A stretch of 64,000 nucleotides of DNA from an uncultured Candidatus Melainabacteria bacterium (GTDB lineage Bacteria > Cyanobacteriota > Vampirovibrionia > Gastranaerophilales > Gastranaerophilaceae): contig CAKUZI010000006.1 of NCBI GenBank assembly GCA_934717855.1, positions 62,001-126,000 of the forward strand. The letters run 5' to 3'. Below, in pieces: positions 50,724-59,776 of the stretch; the stretch's first letter is position 1; each line of letters starts with the position of its first letter. A program made the translations under genes and the position numbers. The notes beneath the pieces are model-generated. The model saw nothing but the letters and a program-made list of their open reading frames with translations, did no database searches and was not told the DNA's origin.

Positions 50724-52229
50724 TTATTGTTTATAGTTTCTTATACCTGTTGTAATCATTGCAATTCCATATTTATCACAAGTATCAATAATTTGCTGAT
50801 CTTTTACTGAACCTCCAGGTTGAATGATTAAACTAATTCTACCTTGAATTGCTGAATAAATACAGTCTTCTGCGTGAATTGTTGAGTCAGATGCCAATAC
50901 AGCTTCTTTTGAGTTGTCGCAAGCGTAATTTAGAGCTTGTTCAACCGCTACAATAGAGTTTGTTTGGCCTTGCGCAATTGCGACTGTTTTAAAATCTCTT
51001 GCGATTACTGCACAGTTTGATTTCGCAAATTTTGCAACTTTCCATGCAAATATTGCATCTTCAATTTGTTCTTTAGTTGGCTTTGCTTTTGTTACAACTT
51101 TGAATAAATCTTTGTCAAGTTCACTCAAGTCACTATCTTGCACAAGAGCTCCAAACGGGGTCATAATTATATCTTCTTGTATAAGTTTTTTGTATTCATG
51201 CAATGGAGTATTAAGCTTTACTAACTTAATTTCAGGATTATCCTTGAATTGTTCCAATGCATTTGGAGTGTAATCTGGAGCCACAATAACTTCAACTGCC
51301 ATAGAATTTAGGTGTTTTGCGACTTCTTCATCTACAGGTTTTGAAAAGCCAACAGTTCCATAAAATGAGCTTATCGGATCACAGTCAAAAGCTTTTGTGT
51401 ATGCGTCGTAGGTTGAACGTCCAAGAGCAACTCCGCAAGGTTTAGTATGGCGGATTATTGAAACAGCGTTTACGTCAAAAAATTCACTAACGATGTTTGC
51501 AGATTCGGTAACGTTTAACACATCATTAAATGACAATTCTTTATCATCTAAAACTTCGTAATTGGCCATTCTTTCTGTTTTGTAAATGGCACCTTTTTGG
51601 TGAGGGTTTTCACCATATTTGAGGTCTTTAAGTTTTTCAAAATTAAGAGTTTTAAATTGTTTTTCTCCGGTTTGTTCAGATAAAACAGTTGAAATTAGCC
51701 TATCATAATTTGCAGTTAGGTTAAAAGCTTTTACAGCAAGCTTCATACGTCCAAATTCATTTGCGTTTAATGCGACATAATAGTCGACTTTATCGGTTAT
51801 AACTGTTACGTTTCTATAGTTTTTAGAAGCTGCTCTTAATAAAGTAATTCCTGCAATATCAATGTTTTTTACAATATCATCAATATTTGAATATTCTCCT
51901 GCAATTTTTTCAAATGGACAAACGTTAACAACTACCATATCAAAAGATTTTATAGCAAGTTTTTCAAGCTCGTTAAGTTCTCTTACATCCGAACTGTTAG
52001 CTAAAATGCCTGCCAAAATTGTTTCGCTCAGAGCTTCAAATTTATTCATTAATAAGCCTGCAGTGTTTGAAAATTCGGAAAGATTTATTACTTCAATTTC
52101 TGCACTGCGCAGTAATTCGTATGTATCACCGCCTGCAACAATTTCATAATCAAATTTTTCGGTCAAATTTTTTGCAAAATCAATTAATCCAACTTTGTCA
52201 TATACGCTAATAAAAGCTCTGCGTTTCAT
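50724..52229 (-). CDS. purH: Bifunctional AICAR transformylase/IMP cyclohydrolase PurH
   Basis: 501 residues. An MGS-like IMP cyclohydrolase domain (1-140, RRAFISVYDKVGLIDFAKNL) is followed by the AICAR transformylase domain (about 150-501) with DLKYGENPHQ and RHTKPCGVA. Catalyses the last two steps of purine synthesis. An AAGGGGA site lies upstream of the ATG. First gene of a two-gene unit with the dCMP deaminase. Confidence 0.97.
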   Translation of the reverse strand: MKRRAFISVYDKVGLIDFAKNLTEKFDYEIVAGGDTYELLRSAEIEVINLSEFSNTAGLLMNKFEALSETILAGILANSSDVRELNELEKLAIKSFDMVVVNVCPFEKIAGEYSNIDDIVKNIDIAGITLLRAASKNYRNVTVITDKVDYYVALNANEFGRMKLAVKAFNLTANYDRLISTVLSEQTGEKQFKTLNFEKLKDLKYGENPHQKGAIYKTERMANYEVLDDKELSFNDVLNVTESANIVSEFFDVNAVSIIRHTKPCGVALGRSTYDAYTKAFDCDPISSFYGTVGFSKPVDEEVAKHLNSMAVEVIVAPDYTPNALEQFKDNPEIKLVKLNTPLHEYKKLIQEDIIMTPFGALVQDSDLSELDKDLFKVVTKAKPTKEQIEDAIFAWKVAKFAKSNCAVIARDFKTVAIAQGQTNSIVAVEQALNYACDNSKEAVLASDSTIHAEDCIYSAIQGRISLIIQPGGSVKDQQIIDTCDKYGIAMITTGIRNYKQ

Positions 52230-52327
52230 ATTTAGTTCCCCTTAGTCTGTTATCCTCGCTACAATTATAACATATTAATCAAAAAAAGAATGTTTTCTTA
52301 TTATTTTGTAACTATTTTTTGAATTTC

Positions 52328-52356
52328 TTGAAATAATTTTATTAATATATTATAAT
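52328..52356 (+). promoter_or_regulatory. Promoter of the 217-residue coiled-coil gene
   Basis: TTGAAA (52328-52333), a 17-nt spacer and a perfect TATAAT (52351-52356). Start of transcription at about 52363 excludes the alternative start codon at 52356. Confidence 0.75.
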
Positions 52357-52379
52357 TGCCTGTGAAAGAGGTTTTATTG

Positions 52380-53033
52380 ATGGTAAGTAATAGAATAACA
52401 GAAGGCGTTGGAAAAAAGATTGTTGAAGCATTGAAACAACAATCAGATATTGAAATTCAAAGTGTAGTAGAAAATCCTGTTCCACCTGCAGAACATTCGG
52501 TTTCTGCTGAAAATGAAATTGTATACAATGAAGAAGAACCTATTTATAATACGGCAGAAGCAGAGCCTAATGATGCTGTAGAAAGTGAAAATACAGGTTC
52601 TGAAGCTCATATGTTTGAAAATACAACTTCAAGCTTCGCTAGCCAGCATGTTTCCAATTATACTCAGCCATCTTCAATTCCAAATATGATGGATAGAGAT
52701 TCTTTTGCTCCTGAATTGGATGGTTTTGAAGTTCCAACAAATATTGCAGTGTTGAAACAACTTATAAATCAATTGCCGGCGGGTGTTTCTAAACAAACAG
52801 GTGCTTTGATTATTAAACAAACTATGGAAGCTCTTGGTATTTCTATGAAAAGTGTTTTACAAGAAGCTCAACAAGTTCAAGAGAGTTTGAATAATTCTTC
52901 AAGAGAATGTCAAGCATCTATTATGGAATACAAAAAACAAATCGATGTTTTGGAAAAACAATCTCAAAAATTCCAAAGACAATGCTCTGCGTTGAATGAT
53001 ATAATTAGTTTGTTTGTTCAAACAAGTTTATAA
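52380..53033 (+). CDS. Unknown 217-residue acidic/coiled-coil protein
   Basis: Not recognised. AGAGG lies 8 nt before the ATG. Residues 1-110 are acidic and low-complexity (many Glu, Asn, Thr, Pro). Residues 120-165 have LKQLINQLPAGVSKQTGALIIKQ, helical. Residues 165-212 form a coiled coil (VLEKQSQKFQRQCSALNDIISLFVQ). Cytoplasmic by composition. It lies 230 nt upstream of fliE behind its own promoter and terminator; a regulatory or chaperone role is possible but unproven. Confidence 0.75.
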   Translation: MVSNRITEGVGKKIVEALKQQSDIEIQSVVENPVPPAEHSVSAENEIVYNEEEPIYNTAEAEPNDAVESENTGSEAHMFENTTSSFASQHVSNYTQPSSIPNMMDRDSFAPELDGFEVPTNIAVLKQLINQLPAGVSKQTGALIIKQTMEALGISMKSVLQEAQQVQESLNNSSRECQASIMEYKKQIDVLEKQSQKFQRQCSALNDIISLFVQTSL

Positions 53034-53053
53034 TTTTTGAAAAATATTATGAA

Positions 53054-53090
53054 GAAAAGGTCCTTTGTGTAAAAAGGATCTTTTTTTTTG
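53054..53090 (+). terminator. Terminator after the 217-residue gene
   Basis: AAAAGGTCCTTT pairs with AAAGGATCTTTT (one G-T pair) and is followed by a T run. Confidence 0.8.
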
Positions 53091-53260
53091 TTGTAAAAAT
53101 TTTGATTTTTTGGAAAAAATCATTAAACCCATGCAAAAACAAGTAGTAAATTAGATTGAAATTTGTAGATTTTTCTACTGAATTTGGATGATTTTTACTT
53201 GTTAGCTATATCAATTTTAAAGATATACATGTATTATGTAGTAAGAAAGGTAGATACACG

Positions 53261-53599
53261 ATGAGCAGTTTTTATCCGCAATATGATTTAGCAGGAAGAA
53301 TTCAGCACACAAAACTTGATACCGGTTTTTCAGATATGCCGTCTGCAAGGATGTCGAGAGTTGAAAATCCGTCTTCTCCTGATTTTAAACAGGTAATGTC
53401 AGGTTTGGTTGAAAACTTGAATACAGAATTGAATGCTCCTGATAATTTGTTGAAAGATGTTATGTCCGGAAGTAAAAACGTTGATATTCACGATGTAATG
53501 ACAGCTATGGCAAAGTCTGAAATAAGTATCAATGTTGCTACTCAACTTACCGGAAAAGTCATTCAAGCGTATGATAAAGTTATGCAAATTCAGGTGTAG
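53261..53599 (+). CDS. fliE: Flagellar hook-basal body protein FliE
   Basis: 112 residues. The C-terminal part VDIHDVMTAMAKSEISINVATQLTGKVIQAYDKVMQIQV carries the FliE pattern of helices in the basal body that connect the MS ring to the rod. The N-terminal 45 residues are variable. An AGAAAGG site lies upstream. flgB and flgC, which usually precede it, are not here. fliF begins 80 nt later. Confidence 0.88.
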   Translation: MSSFYPQYDLAGRIQHTKLDTGFSDMPSARMSRVENPSSPDFKQVMSGLVENLNTELNAPDNLLKDVMSGSKNVDIHDVMTAMAKSEISINVATQLTGKVIQAYDKVMQIQV

Positions 53600-53678
53600 A
53601 ATAACAAAAGATTAGGAATAACTAAAAAGACTTGGGAAAAAGCTTGGGAAAATCAAGCACTCACAAAGAGGGTAAAAG

Positions 53679-55349
53679 ATGGATTTTAAAGAACTATTAG
53701 AGAATAAACCTTTATTGTACGGAATAATTGGCGGTGTAGTTTTATTTTTGGCGCTAATTGTAACCGTGAGTATTATCGGGGGCTCTAAAAAATCAGCAAA
53801 TGGAACTGAAATTACAGGTCAGCCATTGCAAGCGGATGCAGATTTGTTAACTACCGATAATGCAGGTAAAGCTATTGAAATTCAAGCTCTTCTTGCAAAA
53901 TACGATATTGTTGTAAGCAGAAGACTTGATGGTACAAAATCCATTCTTTATTTAAAAAAGGGTGATTGTAAAACTGGTAGAAAAGCTTGTTATACAACTG
54001 ATAGAGATACTGCGTTAATTCAAATTGTTCAGAGTGGTTTGATGGATCAAAATATTGGTCTTGAAATTTTTGATAAAGGTGATTTTACTTCAACTAAAGA
54101 AGATAAAAAAATACGTCTTTCTCGTGCGATAAATGGGGAACTTTCAAGGTTAATCAGAAGAATTGATGGTGTTGATAATGCGTCTGTGTTTATTTCTATT
54201 CCAGAGCAAACAATGTTTACATCAATGCAAAAACCAGTAACAGCAACGGTTCAAATCTCTCTTGCAAAAGATGCTACAAAATTAGATCAGTTGAAAGTTA
54301 AAGCAATTACAAATCTTTTGTTAGGAAGTGTAACCGGTTTGACTGCTGAAAATATCGCAATTACTGATACGAATGGTAATACATATCATAGTATTATGGA
54401 CGCGGAAGATGAAATGCTTCAACGTTTGGAAGAAAATGATAAATATATGACATCTAAAGTTAATCAACAGTTAGATAGGTTGATTGGTCAAGGTAATTAT
54501 GTCGCTACAGTTAGTACATTTCTTCGTCAAGCTCCTGTTGAGAAATATACTATTGATTATGATCCAAACAGAAAAGCCTCTGTTAGTGAACAGTCTTTTA
54601 GAGAGGGTTTGGGTGATCAAACAAGTGATTCAAATAAAAATGTGAATGCAGTTAGTGTATATCTTCCGAATGGTTTGCCGAATGGAGCTTCAAATTCTAA
54701 TCAAAACAGAAGCTATTCAAGAACTGCAACTGAAACTCAATATGGTGTAACAAAAACTCAAACTAATGAATATATAAAACCAGGAGTTGTGGAAGATATT
54801 TCAATTGCCGTAACATTAGATAAAAATGCACTTCCTGCAAATACAACATTAGAAGAATTAAAAGAATTAATTGCTAAAGCGGCAAGTCCAAAAGTTAAGG
54901 CTGATAATGTTTCTATAGCGTTTTCAGATTCTACAGATCCATATTTAGCAGGTGACAAACCGTCAAATCTTCCAAAACCAGATGAAACAGGCAATCCTTG
55001 GTGGTTAGCAGTTGCTTTGAGTGCAATAGGTTTAATAATTGTTTTCAAGGCTATTTCAAATAGAGTACAACAAATTCAGGAAGCTAGCAGAAGAGAAGTT
55101 GAACAACTTAGACAAAAAACTGCTCAACAAGAACAACAATTGTCTGATATTAATCAAAGAGCAGTTCAGTTAACAGAAAGACAATCTGAATTGGCTCAAG
55201 GACTTGTTGAACAACAGCAAAGAGGTGCAATCCCTCAACAAAATCCGGTACAATTGGCTGATACATTGTCGAACTTGTCTGCAGAACTTGCAAATGCAGA
55301 TGATGAAGATGCAGGTGAAAAAATTAAGAGCTGGATTGAACAAGGGTAG
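53679..55349 (+). CDS. fliF: Flagellar M-ring protein FliF
   Basis: 556 residues. First membrane helix about 15-34; YscJ/FliF ring-building motifs (about 60-215) with LSRAINGELSRLIRRIDGVDNASVFISIPE; a periplasmic M-ring part (about 230-430); second membrane helix about 440-460. The C-terminal tail (about 535-556) ends in AGEKIKSWIEQG, like the FliG-binding tail (VA..IR.WL). Forms the inner-membrane MS ring. AAAGAGGGT site upstream. The tail implies that a FliG partner exists. Confidence 0.93.
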   Translation: MDFKELLENKPLLYGIIGGVVLFLALIVTVSIIGGSKKSANGTEITGQPLQADADLLTTDNAGKAIEIQALLAKYDIVVSRRLDGTKSILYLKKGDCKTGRKACYTTDRDTALIQIVQSGLMDQNIGLEIFDKGDFTSTKEDKKIRLSRAINGELSRLIRRIDGVDNASVFISIPEQTMFTSMQKPVTATVQISLAKDATKLDQLKVKAITNLLLGSVTGLTAENIAITDTNGNTYHSIMDAEDEMLQRLEENDKYMTSKVNQQLDRLIGQGNYVATVSTFLRQAPVEKYTIDYDPNRKASVSEQSFREGLGDQTSDSNKNVNAVSVYLPNGLPNGASNSNQNRSYSRTATETQYGVTKTQTNEYIKPGVVEDISIAVTLDKNALPANTTLEELKELIAKAASPKVKADNVSIAFSDSTDPYLAGDKPSNLPKPDETGNPWWLAVALSAIGLIIVFKAISNRVQQIQEASRREVEQLRQKTAQQEQQLSDINQRAVQLTERQSELAQGLVEQQQRGAIPQQNPVQLADTLSNLSAELANADDEDAGEKIKSWIEQG

Positions 55350-55354
55350 ATTGG

Positions 55355-55589
55355 TGAATAGTGAATGGTGAGTTGTGAATAGACCATTTCATTATTCAAA
55401 CAGAAGCAGCTAAGCGGCTAGGAAGCGAGGCAGCTAGGGAAGTTTAGAAGTAAGAAAAGTAGGATAGTCTCCTACTATCTGGAAAAATCAATAATAGAAA
55501 GGATTGAGCAAAGTGAAAGGTTAGATAAATAAAAATTATCGAACGAAGTGAGCGAAAAGAACCACTCACTACTCACCATTCACTTTTCA
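55355..55589. repeat. Heptamer inverted-repeat element inside the fliF-fliG-like gap
   Basis: Units TGAATAG, TGAATGG, TGAGTTG, TGAATAG (55355-55382) face CCACTCA, CTACTCA, CCATTCA, CTTTTCA (55562-55589). The element, about 235 bp, ends 6 nt before the next start codon and occupies its ribosome-binding region. Confidence 0.75.
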
Positions 55590-55595
55590 TTTAAA

Positions 55596-56612
55596 ATGGC
55601 AATACAAGGATTTGACTACAAAGGGTTCGCCCAAAATTTAGCACAACAAGCGTTGGAATTAATTCCTCCTGATTTTAATGACAATCAGAAGAATTATGTT
55701 GCAAATACTTTGTTGAATTTTTCAACTGTGGCAGGACAGGCTTTGTATGACGATGAATCTCTTGGTTTTAATCTTGATCAAGCCGTAATGATTACTCAAA
55801 TTATTGCGGAATGGTCTTTTCACAAGTCTGTTGATTTGATAAAATCCGGAATTCCCCAACAGTATTGGGATCCGATTATGCAAAAAATTGCATATACGAT
55901 TTTTGAAATTGCAAAAAACGCCTTTCATCAAGGCTTACCTCAAGATCAGTGTTTACAATTGATTGAACACCATGTTAAGAAAACTTGGGTTGAATGTATT
56001 GAAGAATTGAAAGATAAAAACTTGATTGATGAGGGGTTGAAAGAGCAAGCTGAAAACCAATCAAATATAGATTCGATGATGCAACAGGCTCAAGCAGAAC
56101 AACAGGCACAAGCACAAGCTCAGGTACAAAACTCTCAAATTCCGCAAATGCCGGTTGAGCAAGGTGGTGCAGATGTCCCATTGCCTGCAAATTTAGGTTC
56201 TGATGCAAAAGTTCTTAAGCTTGCTACTTTGGCAATGCTTTTCCAAAAAATGCGTCAAGATAGGGTTCAAACAATTCTTAATAAATTTAATCCTGATGAT
56301 GCCGGTTCTGTAATAAAATTTATGCAAATGCCTGATTTGCAATCTAAAGTTGATCCATACTCCGCAATGAGATGCTTGCAAGAGATAAAGGCCAATCTTC
56401 CTGCGGTCGGACAGAATTTGTCCCCATCAAAAATTTTGTCAAAAATCCAAAATGTTTCGCAATATTTAGATAAATCACAAATTGAACAAACGTTAAGAAT
56501 GGAACGAAGTAAAGTGAAACGCTTTGTTTTCAGTGCTTTAGAGGGTGAATATTACGAAATTCCGCCAAAAGTTGCAAATATTATTGCCACACACCTAGAA
56601 GATAGTGTATAA
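55596..56612 (+). CDS. Divergent FliG-position protein
   Basis: 338 residues between fliF and fliH, where fliG normally lies. The N-terminal 165 residues are helical. A Gln/Ala linker (about 170-205) follows. The C-terminal part (about 210-335) has a helical layout (ATLAMLFQKMRQDRVQTILNKFNPDDAGSVIKFM) like the FliG middle domain that couples to FliM and the ring. The torque-helix charged signature of the FliG C-terminus is not evident. The ATG has no Shine-Dalgarno sequence. It could be a degenerate or non-motor FliG. An alternative start 48 bases upstream (GTG 55548) is in the repeat and less likely. Confidence 0.65.
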   Translation: MAIQGFDYKGFAQNLAQQALELIPPDFNDNQKNYVANTLLNFSTVAGQALYDDESLGFNLDQAVMITQIIAEWSFHKSVDLIKSGIPQQYWDPIMQKIAYTIFEIAKNAFHQGLPQDQCLQLIEHHVKKTWVECIEELKDKNLIDEGLKEQAENQSNIDSMMQQAQAEQQAQAQAQVQNSQIPQMPVEQGGADVPLPANLGSDAKVLKLATLAMLFQKMRQDRVQTILNKFNPDDAGSVIKFMQMPDLQSKVDPYSAMRCLQEIKANLPAVGQNLSPSKILSKIQNVSQYLDKSQIEQTLRMERSKVKRFVFSALEGEYYEIPPKVANIIATHLEDSV

Positions 56613-56623
56613 TATAATTAATC

Positions 56624-57322
56624 ATGATTATTAAAAAGAATGCCGGTAAAAAGGCGGAGGATATTGTAGTAGAAAATCCGGTTGAAAAAGAACCGGAAGT
56701 TAAGGTTGAAGAAGAAAAAATAGACTTGTTTAACCTTGATAACATAGATTTTAAGCAACGTCAGGAGCGCAGACGAGGCGACAGACGCAGAGGTTTCAGG
56801 AGAATTGATGACCGAAACCTTATTTCTCGTGCAAGAGAAGAAGCACAAAGTATTAAGGAAGCAGCAGCAAAAGAAGGTTATCAAGAAGGTTTGGAACAAG
56901 CAAAAGCAGATATTCTTGATGTAAAAAATGCTATAACTGCTTTTTTAGGCGCAAAACAAGCAGTTTTCGACTATATTGCTCCTGATATTTTAGAAATAAG
57001 TGTTGAAATTGCTCAAAAAATTATTAAAAAAGAATTACAACAAGATCCGAATGCAATATTAGATAACATTTTAGCTTTGTTAAAAACGTTATCAAAAGAG
57101 GAAACTAAAATTACATTAAGGGTAAATCCGGCACAAGTATCTTTGTTAAAATCAGAAGTTCCGTCATTGTTGAATGAAGCGGGACTGGATGCAAAAGTTC
57201 TGGTTGTTCCAGATGAAACAATTATGGAAGGTGGTTGTGTAGTTACAACCAATAATGGCGTGATAGATGCAACAATTGAAACTCAATTGGCAGTAATAAG
57301 TGAGGCTCTAAGAGAAATTTAA
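56624..57322 (+). CDS. fliH: Flagellar assembly protein FliH
   Basis: 232 residues. An acidic N-terminus and an Arg-rich patch (QERRRGDRRRGFRR) lead into the helical FliH/HrpE core (about 70-230): AREEAQSIKEAAAKEGYQEGLEQAK, then IAQKIIKKEL and VVTTNNGVIDATIETQL. FliH holds the FliI ATPase at the export gate; fliI is not in this window. There is no Shine-Dalgarno sequence; tandem TATAAT-like boxes lie 5-10 nt upstream. The stop overlaps the flhA start as TAATG. Confidence 0.8.
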   Translation: MIIKKNAGKKAEDIVVENPVEKEPEVKVEEEKIDLFNLDNIDFKQRQERRRGDRRRGFRRIDDRNLISRAREEAQSIKEAAAKEGYQEGLEQAKADILDVKNAITAFLGAKQAVFDYIAPDILEISVEIAQKIIKKELQQDPNAILDNILALLKTLSKEETKITLRVNPAQVSLLKSEVPSLLNEAGLDAKVLVVPDETIMEGGCVVTTNNGVIDATIETQLAVISEALREI

Positions 57323-59427
57323 TGGCACAAGAACAAGCCCAGCAAGGTGGCGGAGGAACAAATTTAAGTGAAATTTTTATGGCAATATTCGTTCTATTGC
57401 TTATTGTTCTTTTGCTGTGCGAATTGCCAAACTGGATTATTAATATTTGTATTTGTTTGAATATTACGCTTGGTGTTGTTTTGCTAATGATTTCTTTATA
57501 TGTAAAGAAAACCCTTGAACTTGCGTCATTCCCGTCAATTATTCTTATCGGTACAATGTTTAGGCTTGTACTTTCAATCGCATCTACAAGGTTGATTTTG
57601 TCAAAAGGTGAAGCAGGGGAAGTTATTCACGCATTCGGTACGTTCGTAACCGGCGGTAATATGATTGTCGGTGGTGTAATCTTCCTTATTATTACTGTTG
57701 TTCAGTTCATGGTAATCACAAAAGGTGCTGAACGTATTGCCGAGGTTGCTGCCAGATTTGCATTAGATGCTATGCCTGGTAAACAAATGACTATTGACGC
57801 GGACTTTAACGCCGGATTAATTTCTCCGGAAGAAGCGACAAAAAAACGTGAAGATTTGCAAAGAGAGTCAAATCTTTTTGGTAGTATGGATGGTGCTATG
57901 AAGTTCGTAAAAGGGGATACGATTGCCGGTATTATTATCGTTTTAATTAACATTATCGGTGGTTTGTGTATCGGCTGTATTATGAACCAAATGCCTGTTG
58001 CAGATGCTGTTTCAAAATATACAATCCTTACAATTGGTGATGGTTTGGCGTCTCAGTTGCCGTCTCTTTTGATGTCAATTGCAGCCGGTGTCTTTATGAC
58101 ACGTTCTTCTGCGGCAAACTCATTAGGTACTGATGTTACAGCGCAAATTGTAAGCAAACCGAACGCTCTTTTCTTGGCTGCAAGTTTCTTGGTGTTGTTG
58201 GCATTAACAGGGCACTGGACTGGATTGCCTTGGTTACCGTTTACTTTATTTGCTGTCGGGTTGTTTGTTGCAGGGTTCTCTACTTTGATTAACGCTGATG
58301 TTCAATCACAATTGGGACAATTGGAAAATGTTCGTCAGAATATGCAAGACTTAGTTAACCCGAATAGAATGTATGAACGTTTAGGGGTTGATGTTTTGAG
58401 CTTGCAAGTTGGTTCTAATTTGCTTGTAATTGCTGATCCGGATCAGGAAGGTCAATTGCTTGCGAAAATCGCCGCTTTACGTCAGAGAGTTACTGATGAA
58501 TTAGGTTATATTTTGCCAAACATAAGAATTATGGATTCATCTGCGCTTGATGCGAATGAATATATGATTTCTATTCGTGGAAATACTGTTGCGACGGGGT
58601 ATGTTTACCCAGGAAAATTGATGGTAATTGCGGATCAGTGGGACGCTATGAAAAAAGATGTACCACAAGATGCAATTATTGGTATTGACCCGACTTATCA
58701 GACTCAGGCATATTGGATTTCTCCGGAAGATGCTAAGACTGCTCGTTCTGTTACGGCAGTTGATTCTACTGACGTCATAGTTACGCACTTACAAGAATGC
58801 GTAAGAAAACATGTTGATGAGGTAATGACAAAAACTGACGTACTTAAACTTATGGAACTTGTTCGTTCGCAAGACCCTACGCTGGTTAATGACCTTGTGC
58901 CGACAATTATTTCTACAAGTGACTTGAGAAAAATCTTTGTTAACCTTATTAGAGAAAAAGTTTCTATCAAGGATATTATTTTTGTGTTTGAAAGACTTTG
59001 TGATTATGCAAGATTTTCAAAAGAGCCTGATATTCTTTCAGAACGTTTAAGAGCTGCATTAGGCCGTCAAATATGTTTGTCAAATGTGGGTGATGACAAG
59101 GTTTTATATGCTTTGACTCTTTCGCCTGAATGGGAAAAAATCTTAGATGATAGTTGCCAAAGAACAGAGCTTGGAACAATGTTTTTGCTTAACCCTATGC
59201 AGGTGCAAGAATTGATTGAAACGACTGCTACAACCTTGATGAGAGCTCATCAGGCGTGTGGTCAGCAACCTGTAATTTTATGTTCTCCAAGAATTAGATT
59301 GCCGTTATATCAATTGTTAGAACGTCATATTCCGACGATTGTTGTAATTTCTTATTCAGAATTAATTACGGATATTAAGGTTGAAGCAATTGATACAATT
59401 GGTGAATCTTATCAGATGGAACAATAG
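57322..59427 (+). CDS. flhA: Flagellar/type III export gate protein FlhA
   Basis: 701 residues. About eight N-terminal membrane helices (1-320) contain the FHIPEP-family signature (GTMFRLVLSIASTRLILSKGEAG). A cytoplasmic domain (about 340-695) forms the nonameric ring that docks substrates and chaperones. GDTIAGIIIVLINIIGG and GDGLASQLPSLLMSIAAG are typical of FlhA/SctV. The FliE/FliF neighbours favour FlhA over a virulence SctV. Start overlaps the fliH stop. Confidence 0.93.
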   Translation: MAQEQAQQGGGGTNLSEIFMAIFVLLLIVLLLCELPNWIINICICLNITLGVVLLMISLYVKKTLELASFPSIILIGTMFRLVLSIASTRLILSKGEAGEVIHAFGTFVTGGNMIVGGVIFLIITVVQFMVITKGAERIAEVAARFALDAMPGKQMTIDADFNAGLISPEEATKKREDLQRESNLFGSMDGAMKFVKGDTIAGIIIVLINIIGGLCIGCIMNQMPVADAVSKYTILTIGDGLASQLPSLLMSIAAGVFMTRSSAANSLGTDVTAQIVSKPNALFLAASFLVLLALTGHWTGLPWLPFTLFAVGLFVAGFSTLINADVQSQLGQLENVRQNMQDLVNPNRMYERLGVDVLSLQVGSNLLVIADPDQEGQLLAKIAALRQRVTDELGYILPNIRIMDSSALDANEYMISIRGNTVATGYVYPGKLMVIADQWDAMKKDVPQDAIIGIDPTYQTQAYWISPEDAKTARSVTAVDSTDVIVTHLQECVRKHVDEVMTKTDVLKLMELVRSQDPTLVNDLVPTIISTSDLRKIFVNLIREKVSIKDIIFVFERLCDYARFSKEPDILSERLRAALGRQICLSNVGDDKVLYALTLSPEWEKILDDSCQRTELGTMFLLNPMQVQELIETTATTLMRAHQACGQQPVILCSPRIRLPLYQLLERHIPTIVVISYSELITDIKVEAIDTIGESYQMEQ

Positions 59428-59528
59428 TTATAGGGAGTCGAGAGTGGTTTGTTACGTAAAAATTAGTAGTAATTTATCATAGCACACTTAGTTGTGTGAT
59501 TTTATTAAAAGGTAATAAAAATTTTTTT

Positions 59529-59735
59529 ATGAAAAAGCTAATTTTATTTTTAATTTCAATATATCAAAAGATTTCACGTCATACCCCGCCGGTATGTCGA
59601 TTTTATCCGACTTGTTCTGAATATACAAGACAAGCGATTGAAAAATATGGTGTTTTAAAAGGTGGTTGGTTGGGGTTGAAACGAATATCCAAATGTCATC
59701 CTTGGCATGAGGGTGGGAATGATCCAGTACCATAA
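59529..59735 (+). CDS. yidD: Membrane protein insertion efficiency factor YidD
   Basis: 68 residues. KKLILFLISIYQKISR, then CRFYPTCSEYTRQAIEKYGVLKGGWLG and KCHPWHEGGNDPVP, the full YidD signature with its three conserved Cys. A small peripheral membrane protein that helps YidC insert proteins. ATG 59529 is chosen over GTG 59496 because it matches the family start. The nearest AAAGG lies about 16 nt upstream, a poor fit. Its usual neighbours rnpA and yidC are not adjacent. Confidence 0.9.
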   Translation: MKKLILFLISIYQKISRHTPPVCRFYPTCSEYTRQAIEKYGVLKGGWLGLKRISKCHPWHEGGNDPVP

Positions 59736-59776
59736 AAAAGAAAACTTTTTTCATATGAAATTATTTTCTTTAGAAA

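Noticed and set aside
57322..59427. Reading FlhA as SctV of a virulence type III system
   Set aside because: FliE and FliF are flagellar in type, and no SctC/SctD-like genes are present; the secretin at 23.9 kb belongs with GspE/F.
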